From Hominenteromicrobium mulieris (GTDB lineage Bacteria; Bacillota; Clostridia; Oscillospirales; Acutalibacteraceae), in assembly GCF_020687165.1 (NCBI RefSeq), contig NZ_JAJEQC010000001.1: a DNA stretch of 64,000 nucleotides; one strand, written 5' to 3'. The notes under the pieces are model-generated. The model saw nothing but the letters and a program-made list of their open reading frames with translations. It did not search any database and was not told the DNA's origin. Each line of letters begins with the position of its first letter. The stretch's first letter is position 1. The position numbers and the translations under genes were made by a program. This document shows, one piece after another, positions 15,687-22,821 of the stretch.

Positions 15687-17192
15687 ATGGCTATCGATTT
15701 TTTATATCCGCAGTACGAGGTCGTCCGCAACCCCGCGCGCTGCATTGCCTGCCGTGCCTGTGAACGACAGTGCTCCAACGAAGTACATGCTTACGACGAT
15801 GAGCTGAAAATGATGATCTCCGACGAAAGCCGCTGTGTGAACTGCCACCGCTGCGTTTCCATCTGTCCCACGCGCGCTTTGAAGATCGTCAAGACCGACC
15901 ACATCTTTAAAGAAAATGCCAACTGGTCCGGCGAGACCATCATGGAGGTCTACCGTCAGGCGAGCAGCGGCGGCGTGCTGCTGTCTTCCATGGGCAACCC
16001 GAAGCCCCTGCCGGTCTACTGGGATAAAATCCTCATCAACGCGTCGCAGGTCACGAACCCGTCCATCGACCCGCTCCGTGAGCCGATGGAAACGAAGACG
16101 TTTTTAGGTCAGAAGCCGTCTAAAATCGAGCGCGACGAGAACGGTAAGATTAAGACGAATATCACCCCGCAGCTTGAGCTTTCCGTGCCGATCATGTTTT
16201 CTGCCATGTCCTACGGCTCCATCAGCTACAATGCGCACGAAAGCCTTGCCCGCGCCGCAGAAGCGCTCGGCATCTACTACAACACCGGCGAGGGCGGTCT
16301 GCATCAGGATTTCTACAAGTACGGCGCAAATACCATCGTGCAGGTCGCGTCCGGCCGCTTCGGCGTGCATAAGGATTACCTCAGCGCCGGCGCCGCCATC
16401 GAGATCAAAATGGGGCAGGGCGCAAAGCCGGGCATCGGCGGCCATCTGCCGGGTGCAAAAATTGTCGGCGACGTTTCCCGCACGCGTATGATCCCGGAGG
16501 GCTCGGACGCTATTTCGCCCGCACCGCACCACGATATTTACTCCATTGAAGACCTGCGTCAGCTTGTTTTCTCCTTAAAAGAAGCCTCAAACTACAAAAA
16601 GCCCGTCATCGTCAAGATTGCGGCGGTGCACAACATTGCAGCCATTGCGTCCGGCATTGCACGCAGCGGCGCGGACATCATCGCCATCGACGGTTTCCGC
16701 GGCGGCACGGGCGCGGCGCCTACGCGCATCCGCGATAACGTCGGCATCCCGATTGAGCTTGCTCTGGCGGCGGTCGATCAGCGCCTGCGCGATGAGGGCA
16801 TCCGCAACAAGGTTTCGCTCGTCGTCGGCGGCTCCATTCGCTCCAGCGCCGATGTTGTCAAGGCCATCGCGCTCGGTGCAGATGCGTGCTACATCGGCAC
16901 GGCGGCACTTTTGGCGCTCGGCTGCCATCTGTGCAGAAGCTGCCAGACCGGCAAGTGCAACTGGGGCATCGCAACCCAGCGCCCCGACCTTGTGAAGCGC
17001 CTCAACCCGGACATCGGCTATAAGCGCCTTGTGAACCTTGTCACCGCGTGGGAGCACGAGATTAAGGAAATGATGGGCGGCATGGGCATCAATTCCATCG
17101 AGGCGCTGCGCGGCAACCGCCTTATGCTGCGCGGCGTGGGTCTGAACGAAAAAGAGCTTCAGATTCTCGGCATCAAGCACGCGGGCGAATAA
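15687..17192 (+). CDS. Glutamate synthase, FMN-binding subunit with N-terminal ferredoxin domain
   Basis: A 501-residue protein. Residues 1-75 carry two [4Fe-4S] ferredoxin motifs (CIACRACERQC and CVNCHRCVSICP). From about 80 to 490 lies the FMN/2-oxoglutarate domain of glutamate synthase, with GEGGLHQDF, KMGQGAKPGIGGHLPG and the FMN phosphate loop (VGGSIRS). CHLCRSCQTGKC near residue 414 supplies the [3Fe-4S] cluster. It converts 2-oxoglutarate and the ammonia passed from the amidotransferase subunit to glutamate. This is the archaeal/clostridial-type compact GltB lacking the fused amidotransferase. GAGG lies upstream of the ATG, and it is 35 bases downstream of the amidotransferase gene. 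Confidence 0.93.
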   Translation: MAIDFLYPQYEVVRNPARCIACRACERQCSNEVHAYDDELKMMISDESRCVNCHRCVSICPTRALKIVKTDHIFKENANWSGETIMEVYRQASSGGVLLSSMGNPKPLPVYWDKILINASQVTNPSIDPLREPMETKTFLGQKPSKIERDENGKIKTNITPQLELSVPIMFSAMSYGSISYNAHESLARAAEALGIYYNTGEGGLHQDFYKYGANTIVQVASGRFGVHKDYLSAGAAIEIKMGQGAKPGIGGHLPGAKIVGDVSRTRMIPEGSDAISPAPHHDIYSIEDLRQLVFSLKEASNYKKPVIVKIAAVHNIAAIASGIARSGADIIAIDGFRGGTGAAPTRIRDNVGIPIELALAAVDQRLRDEGIRNKVSLVVGGSIRSSADVVKAIALGADACYIGTAALLALGCHLCRSCQTGKCNWGIATQRPDLVKRLNPDIGYKRLVNLVTAWEHEIKEMMGGMGINSIEALRGNRLMLRGVGLNEKELQILGIKHAGE

Positions 17193-17212
17193 GCAGAAAA
17201 GGGAGCGTAACC

Positions 17213-17644
17213 ATGAAAAGAGTATATGTTGATGAAAAATGGTGCCTCGGCTGCCATCTTTGCGAATATTACTGCGCCTTTGCAAACTCCGGAAAATCCA
17301 GCATGATCAAGGCGCTGAAGGACAGAACCATTCACCCCCGCATCCGCATTGAGGGGGACAATCAGGTCAGCTTTGCGGTTTCCTGCCGCCACTGCACAGA
17401 CCCGCTGTGCGTGAAAAGCTGCATTGCGGGCGCACTTTCCAAAAAGGACGGCGTGGTCTGTATCGACCAGAATAAGTGCGTCGGCTGCCACACCTGCGTG
17501 CTGGTATGTCCCTACGGCGCGCTGATGCCCTCGGAATCCGGCGTCATGCAGAAGTGCGAGCTGTGCATCGAAAACGCCGGCGGCAAGCCCGCCTGTGTGC
17601 AGGGCTGTCCGAACAAAGCCATCATCTTTGAGGAAAGGGACTGA
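17213..17644 (+). CDS. 4Fe-4S dicluster/polyferredoxin electron-transfer subunit
   Basis: A 143-residue iron-sulfur protein of the HycB/DMSO-reductase B type. Cysteine groups are CLGCHLCEYYC (residues 11-21), CRHCTDPLCVKSC near 60, CVGCHTCVLVC near 90 and CELCIENAGGKPAC further on, enough for three to four [4Fe-4S] clusters. Lying between the FMN subunit and the FAD oxidoreductase, it presumably wires electrons from the FAD subunit to the glutamate synthase. GGGAG precedes the start by about eight bases. The next gene begins five bases after its stop. Confidence 0.88.
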   Translation: MKRVYVDEKWCLGCHLCEYYCAFANSGKSSMIKALKDRTIHPRIRIEGDNQVSFAVSCRHCTDPLCVKSCIAGALSKKDGVVCIDQNKCVGCHTCVLVCPYGALMPSESGVMQKCELCIENAGGKPACVQGCPNKAIIFEERD

Positions 17645-17649
17645 GCACC

Positions 17650-18882
17650 ATGGCAAAATATGTAATCATCGGCAACTCCACTGCGGCCATCGGCTGCGTG
17701 GAAGGCATCCGCAGTAAAGATAAAGACGGAGAGATCGTGCTGATTGCTTCCGAAAACCACCACACCTACGCGCGCCCGCTCATTTCCTATTTATTGCAGG
17801 GCAAAACGGATGAGGAGCGCATGAAATACCGCCCGAACAGCTTTTACGAAGAAAATCACGTTACCGCAAAGCTCGGTGAGACCGTCACAAAGCTCGACCC
17901 GGAAAAGAAAACCGTGACCTTAAAAAGCGGGGAAGAGATACCCTATGAAAAGCTCCTTGTCGCAACAGGCTCCACGCCGTTCGTACCGCCCATGGAGGGG
18001 CTTGATACCGTTCCCGAAAAGTTCACGTTCATGTCGCTCGATGACGCACACGCACTGGAGAGCGTCCTTACAAAAGACAGCCGTGTTTTGATTATCGGCG
18101 CGGGCCTCATCGGTTTAAAGTGCGCAGAGGGCATCAAGGAGCGAGTGAAATCCATCACGGTCGTCGACCTTGCCGACCGCGTGCTGCCGAGCATCCTCGA
18201 TGAGACCGGCTCCGCTATCGTCAAGGATTTTCTTGAAAAGCAGGGCATCGAGTTCCACCTCGGCGATACCGCCACAAAGTTTGCGGGCACGACCGCCACA
18301 CTCAAAAGCGGTCTTACGGTCGATTTTGACGTGCTCGTCATTGCGGTCGGCGTGCGCCCGAATACTTCGCTCGTCAAAGATGCAGGCGGCGAGGTGCGCC
18401 GCGGCATTGCGGCGGATGATACCGGCAAAACGACACTGCCCGATGTCTACGCCGCAGGCGACTGCGCGGAGAGCTTCGATATTTCCGCCGGCGTCAACCG
18501 CGTACTGGCGCTGTTGCCGAACGCCTATATGCAGGGCAATACCGCCGGCATCAATATGGCGGGCGGCAAAGCGAGCTTTGACCGGGCGATCCCGATGAAT
18601 GCCATCGGCTTCATGGGGCTGCACATCATCACTGCAGGCACGTATGACGGCGAGACCTACGTCCACCGTGACGGCGAAAACTACAAGATTCTTTTCTATA
18701 AAGATGATGTTTTAAAGGGCTATATCCTGATTGGCGACGTGGCGCGTGCCGGTATCTACACGGCGCTTATCCGTAATCGCACGCCGTTAAGCTCAATCGA
18801 TTTTAAGCTGATCTGCGAAAAGCCGCAGCTCATGGCATTCACGGCCCGTACGCGCCGCGACCTGCTCTCAAAGCAGCAGTAA
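17650..18882 (+). CDS. NAD(P)/FAD-dependent oxidoreductase of the glutamate synthase operon
   Basis: A 410-residue two-dinucleotide-fold flavoprotein. The N-terminal FAD-binding motif is slightly degenerate (IIGNSTAAIGCVEG). The central NAD(P)-binding motif is IIGAGLIGLKCAEG (about residue 150), and the second FAD motif is LPDVYAAGDCAE (about residue 265). The C-terminal domain resembles rubredoxin reductase/NirB-type oxidoreductases. It most likely takes electrons from NAD(P)H and passes them via the adjacent ferredoxin to the FMN subunit, filling the place of GltD. It is not a classical GltD, as it lacks the N-terminal cluster domain, which here is a separate gene. Confidence 0.88.
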   Translation: MAKYVIIGNSTAAIGCVEGIRSKDKDGEIVLIASENHHTYARPLISYLLQGKTDEERMKYRPNSFYEENHVTAKLGETVTKLDPEKKTVTLKSGEEIPYEKLLVATGSTPFVPPMEGLDTVPEKFTFMSLDDAHALESVLTKDSRVLIIGAGLIGLKCAEGIKERVKSITVVDLADRVLPSILDETGSAIVKDFLEKQGIEFHLGDTATKFAGTTATLKSGLTVDFDVLVIAVGVRPNTSLVKDAGGEVRRGIAADDTGKTTLPDVYAAGDCAESFDISAGVNRVLALLPNAYMQGNTAGINMAGGKASFDRAIPMNAIGFMGLHIITAGTYDGETYVHRDGENYKILFYKDDVLKGYILIGDVARAGIYTALIRNRTPLSSIDFKLICEKPQLMAFTARTRRDLLSKQQ

Positions 18883-18893
18883 GGGGGAGAAAC

Positions 18894-19547
18894 ATGGAAC
18901 AGAAAACATATGCACTCGGCCAGCGCTATATCGGCGCAGGGCAAAGTGAGGGTACGATTATCTTGAACGAAGTGCCGGGCAACGCGCTCGGCGCGTATCT
19001 GGACGGCGCAAATATTATTGTAAATTGCAGCGCACAGGACGCGACCGGCGACACGATGAACGCGGGCGAGATCACCATTCACGGCAGCACGGGCGACGCG
19101 GCAGGTTACGCCATGCGCGGCGGTGCCATCTACGTGCAGGGCGATGCCGGTTACCGCGCAGGTATCCACATGAAGGAGTATAAAGAGAAAGTACCCGTGC
19201 TCGTCATCGGCGGCAGAACAGGCAGCTTCCTCGGCGAGTATCAGGCGGGTGGCATCATCATCGTACTCGGCATCGGCAGTGAAGATCGCCAGCCGGTCGG
19301 CAATTTCTGCGGCACGGGCATGCACGGCGGACGCATTTATCTGCGCACCGCGCACCTGCCGAAGGATCTGCCGGAGCAGGTCGTGGCGCATAAGGCGACC
19401 GAAGAAGACATGCAGATTGCGGCGCCGCTCGTTCAAAACTACGCGGAAAAGTTCGGTGCAGATGCCGAAAGTCTTCTGCGCGACGAATACTACGTGCTGC
19501 GCCCGAACACGCAGAATCCGTATAAGCAGCTCTATGTGACGAACTGA
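18894..19547 (+). CDS. Glutamate synthase alpha-subunit C-terminal (GXGXG) domain protein
   Basis: A 217-residue right-handed beta-helix subunit corresponding to the C-terminal structural domain of GltB, here a separate chain. The repeated glycine turns are evident: GNALGAYLDG, GDTMNAGEI, GDAAGYAMRGG, GYRAGIHM and GNFCGTGMHGG. In full-length glutamate synthase this domain packs between the amidotransferase and FMN domains and supports ammonia channelling. GGGGGAG lies eight bases before the ATG. It is the last gene of the five-gene operon; no convincing terminator was seen after it. Confidence 0.9.
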   Translation: MEQKTYALGQRYIGAGQSEGTIILNEVPGNALGAYLDGANIIVNCSAQDATGDTMNAGEITIHGSTGDAAGYAMRGGAIYVQGDAGYRAGIHMKEYKEKVPVLVIGGRTGSFLGEYQAGGIIIVLGIGSEDRQPVGNFCGTGMHGGRIYLRTAHLPKDLPEQVVAHKATEEDMQIAAPLVQNYAEKFGADAESLLRDEYYVLRPNTQNPYKQLYVTN

Positions 19548-19600
19548 TTTTGTCCCTGTAATTCTCTGCAAATTAAGGTTTCTTTTCTTGCATAAATCGA

Positions 19601-19669
19601 CGGTGTATTTTGGCGATAAACATTGTGCGTTCTGTCTTATTGCAAAATACACCGATCTTGTGTTATAAT
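19601..19669 (+). promoter_or_regulatory. Promoter of the GS-like/ANTAR pair overlapped by a 12-bp inverted repeat
   Basis: TTGCAA (19640-19645), 18 bases, TATAAT (19664-19669). Perfect arms CGGTGTATTTTG (19601-19612) and CAAAATACACCG (19643-19654) flank 30 bases, the right arm covering the -35 end. The sequence TGTATTTTGGC recurs as a direct repeat at 19604-19614 and 19693-19703. This looks like a multi-site operator, one copy upstream and one in the transcribed leader. Confidence 0.6.
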
Positions 19670-19824
19670 ATTCAAAAGCGGTCAGCATACGCTGTATTTT
19701 GGCAGAATATCTCAAAATGCGGCAGAAAAGAAGAACAGGTACAGCGTGAAAGACGGCAACACCGGATTTCACGCGTATTTGTATGTTTGAAACGCGCTTT
19801 TAAAAAAGAAAGGAAGGGTTCGGC

Positions 19825-21021
19825 ATGCAGTATACGGAGTCCGAGGTCACAGAGTTTATCACAGATAACGACGTTAAGTTCATCAAAATGGCGTTCTGCG
19901 ATATTTTCGGCAGACAGAAGATCATCGCCATTCAGCCGAGCCTTTTGGCTTCTGCGTTCGAGGGCGGCATTCCCATTGATGCTTCGCGCATCATGGGCTT
20001 TGAAAAAGAGGCGGACAGCGAGCTCTTTTTGGTGCCGGATACCTCCACCATGTCGCTTCTGCCGTGGCGGCCCGCACACGGGCGCGTCGTGCGCTTTTTC
20101 TGCGACATTCGTCGTTCGGATGGCACCGGTTTTGACATCGACTGCCGCGGCATCCTGAAAAAAGCGGTTGACATTGCAAAACTTCATGGTATAATATTTG
20201 AATTTGGGGCAAGAAACGAATTCTACCTTTTCAAGAACGATGAAAACGGCAATGCAACGGCTATCCCCTTTGACAACGCGGGCTTTATGGATGCCGCGCC
20301 GGAGGATAAGGGCGAGGACGTGCGCCGCGAGATCTGCCTGACGCTCGAGGATATGGGTGTCACACCGGAAAGCTCGCACCACAGCGGCGGCCCGGGGCAG
20401 AACATCATCGATTTTCAGCACAGCTCTGCCATTCAGTCCGCAGACGATGTTATTACGTATAAGTCTGTTGTGAAGACCATGGCGTCGAGAAACGGCCTTA
20501 CGGCGTCGTTTGCGCCGAACCCCATTCCGGGTAAGGACGGCAACGGCTTCCACATCACGCTAACGCCGCGCATGCAGACGGGCGACTGTTCCGAGTATTT
20601 CCTTGCAGGTATTCTGGAGCACGCCGCAGAAATTACCGCCATTTTGAACCCCACGGCGGATTCCTATAAACGCCTCGGTGCGTTCGGTGCGCCGGAGTTC
20701 ATCTCTTGGTCGGAAAAGAGCCGCTGGTGCTTTGCGTATAAAAAGGAAGGCAGCAGCACAATAGAGGTGCGCTCACCCGATTCCACTGCGAATCCGTACC
20801 TTGCGTACGCTGTGCTTATTTATGCGGGGCTTGACGGCTACCTCAAAAAGACGAAGCTGCCAAAGCCCGATCTTGCGCGCGAGACCTGCGGCAAGCTGCC
20901 GAAATCTGCCGAAGAAGCGCTGCAAATTTTCGCAAAGAGCAGCTTTGTCCGCAACGTGTTCCCGGAGTATTTCGTAAAGACGTATATCCGCACGTTCGGC
21001 AACGGGCCCGCAGATGTGTAA
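19825..21021 (+). CDS. Glutamine synthetase-like protein with altered active site
   Basis: A 398-residue member of the GSI superfamily, about 45 residues shorter than true GlnA. The fold is clear: FCDIFGRQK, NPTADSYKRLG and TIEVRSPDSTANPYLAYA. Key catalytic positions differ. GPEPEFFLF of GlnA reads GARNEFYLF (first metal Glu lost). HHEVAPGQHEIDF reads HHSGGPGQNIIDF (second Glu replaced by Ile). The Glu-flap YEAP reads FGAP. The His of NGSGMH (here GNGFH) and the Glu of IEVR remain. It may have a changed reaction or serve as a ligand sensor. Its gene is followed 18 bases later by an ANTAR regulator and has its own promoter. Confidence 0.88.
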   Translation: MQYTESEVTEFITDNDVKFIKMAFCDIFGRQKIIAIQPSLLASAFEGGIPIDASRIMGFEKEADSELFLVPDTSTMSLLPWRPAHGRVVRFFCDIRRSDGTGFDIDCRGILKKAVDIAKLHGIIFEFGARNEFYLFKNDENGNATAIPFDNAGFMDAAPEDKGEDVRREICLTLEDMGVTPESSHHSGGPGQNIIDFQHSSAIQSADDVITYKSVVKTMASRNGLTASFAPNPIPGKDGNGFHITLTPRMQTGDCSEYFLAGILEHAAEITAILNPTADSYKRLGAFGAPEFISWSEKSRWCFAYKKEGSSTIEVRSPDSTANPYLAYAVLIYAGLDGYLKKTKLPKPDLARETCGKLPKSAEEALQIFAKSSFVRNVFPEYFVKTYIRTFGNGPADV

Positions 21022-21039
21022 AACAAGGGGGCACAGGGC

Positions 21040-21621
21040 ATGAATGCGATCATTCAGCACAGCGTCCTCATCGTGTCCGGCACGCAAAAAGGTGCGGCAT
21101 ATATCACAGAGCTGCTTTCCCCGCGCGAGTTTGCGCCCATGACAACGGCGCTCAGCGGCGGAGACGCCCGGCGGTTGCTTTTGCGGCGCAGCTACGACCT
21201 TGTGGTCATCAACACACCGCTCCCAGATGAATTTGGGCACGAGTTGGCAGAGTATATCACAGAAAAATTCGTTTCCGGTGTCATGGTCATTGCAAAAGCG
21301 GAGCTTTTCGATCAGGTGAACGACAAAATGGAGCCGTTTGGCATATTGACGGTGCAAAAGCCGCTTTCGCGCCCGCTGTTTTATCAGGCGCTTCACCTGC
21401 TCATCGCCACGCAGAACCGCTGGCAGCACTTTGACCGGGAAAACCAGAAGCTCAGAACCAAAATGGAAGAAGTGCGCATTGTGGCGCGTGCAAAGTGTAT
21501 CCTTGTGGAATACCTGCGCATGAGCGAGCAGCAGGCGCACCGCTATATTGAAAAACAGGCAATGGATATGCGCACATCGAAAAAGGATGTTGCGGAAAAT
21601 ATCCTGAAAACCTATACGTAA
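21040..21621 (+). CDS. ANTAR-domain RNA-binding antiterminator with pseudo-receiver
   Basis: A 193-residue regulator. Residues 1-120 have a response-regulator fold, but the phosphorylation Asp is Asn58 (DLVVINTPLP) and the acidic pair of the first strand is absent (VLIVSGT); the conserved Lys is kept (QKPLSRP). A coiled coil (about 125-145) leads to the ANTAR domain (about 145-193: AKCILVEYLRMSEQQAHRYI, QAMDMRTSKKDVAENIL). Known ANTAR proteins bind dual hexaloop RNA hairpins and prevent transcription termination. Because this receiver cannot be phosphorylated in the usual way, another signal is needed; the adjacent GS homologue is the obvious candidate. The nitrogen-gene leaders in this window are plausible targets. 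Confidence 0.92.
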   Translation: MNAIIQHSVLIVSGTQKGAAYITELLSPREFAPMTTALSGGDARRLLLRRSYDLVVINTPLPDEFGHELAEYITEKFVSGVMVIAKAELFDQVNDKMEPFGILTVQKPLSRPLFYQALHLLIATQNRWQHFDRENQKLRTKMEEVRIVARAKCILVEYLRMSEQQAHRYIEKQAMDMRTSKKDVAENILKTYT

Positions 21622-21711
21622 ATGAATGCGTACAGGGCTGCACCGCAGCTTTGACATAGATTGCATACAGCAGAAAAGAGTAATTATTTCAGGGAAAGAG
21701 GAACGTACGTT

Positions 21712-22782
21712 ATGGGCAACAAAGCATATTTGGTACTCGAAAACGGAAAGGTCTTCTGCGGCGAATCCTTCGGCGCGGCGGGCGAAGTAACGGCTGAGGT
21801 CGTTTTCACGACCGGCATGACAGGTTATCTCGAAACGCTCACCGATAAGAGCTATTTCGGGCAGATTGTCGTCCAGACATTTCCGCTCATCGGCAATTAC
21901 GGCGTGATCCCCTCCGATTTTGAGGGAAAGATCATCGGTCCCTGTGGTTATATCGTAAAAGAATGGTGTCAGTCGCCCTCCAATTTCCGTTCGGAGGGTG
22001 ATCTTGACACCTTTTTTAAAGAAAGAGGTGTCATCGGCCTTTGCGGCATCGATACACGTGCCCTCACAAAGGTCATCCGCGAAAGCGGCGTCATGAACGG
22101 TATGATCACAACAGAGCTTACGCATGTCGATATGGATAAGATTCACAGCTACCGCGTGACAAACGCGGTGGAAAGCACCTCCGTCACCGAGATGACGCGC
22201 CGTGAGAACCCGGAGAAAACATGCACCGTGGCGCTCATGGATTACGGCTACAAGGAGAACATCCGCCGCGAGCTCGAAAAGCGCGGGGCAGAGGTCATTG
22301 TATGCCCGTACAACACGACGGCAGACGAATTGAAAGCTCTTAATATTGACGGCGTGATGCTTTCAAACGGCCCCGGCGACCCGGCGGATAACATCGAGGT
22401 CATTGAAAACCTCAAGAAGATTATGAACATGGGCAAACCGCTCTTCGGCATCTGCCTCGGTCACCAGCTGCTGGCGCTTGCAAACGGCTTTAAGACCGAA
22501 AAGCTCAAGTACGGTCACCGCGGCGCAAACCAGCCGGTGCAGAACCTCGAGACCGGCCGCGTCTACATCTCCAGCCAGAACCATGGCTACGCGGTCGTGT
22601 CCTCCACAATCGACCCCGAGATTGCCGACGAATATTTCAACAACGTAAACGACAGAACGTGCGAGGGCGTGCGCTATAAAAAAATCCCCGCTTTTTCCGT
22701 GCAGTTCCACCCGGAAGCCTGCGGCGGCCCGCGCGATACCGCGTTCCTCTTTGATAAATTCTTTGAGATGATGGGAAAATAA
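21712..22782 (+). CDS. carA: Carbamoyl-phosphate synthase small subunit
   Basis: A 356-residue glutaminase subunit that supplies ammonia to CarB for carbamoyl phosphate, the precursor of pyrimidines and arginine. The N-terminal CarA domain (YLVLENGKVF, TGMTGYLETLTD) is followed by the class I amidotransferase domain with the nucleophile in GICLGHQLL (about residue 245) and the His-Glu of FHPEACGGP near the C-terminus. The start at 21712 is preceded by an AAAGAGG ribosome site. A 17-residue in-frame extension from a TTG at 21661 lacks one. It is 39 bases upstream of the large-subunit gene. Confidence 0.95.
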   Translation: MGNKAYLVLENGKVFCGESFGAAGEVTAEVVFTTGMTGYLETLTDKSYFGQIVVQTFPLIGNYGVIPSDFEGKIIGPCGYIVKEWCQSPSNFRSEGDLDTFFKERGVIGLCGIDTRALTKVIRESGVMNGMITTELTHVDMDKIHSYRVTNAVESTSVTEMTRRENPEKTCTVALMDYGYKENIRRELEKRGAEVIVCPYNTTADELKALNIDGVMLSNGPGDPADNIEVIENLKKIMNMGKPLFGICLGHQLLALANGFKTEKLKYGHRGANQPVQNLETGRVYISSQNHGYAVVSSTIDPEIADEYFNNVNDRTCEGVRYKKIPAFSVQFHPEACGGPRDTAFLFDKFFEMMGK

Positions 22783-22821
22783 ACAGTACCCAGAGCAGTA
22801 TAGAAAGGATTGTTTACAGCT

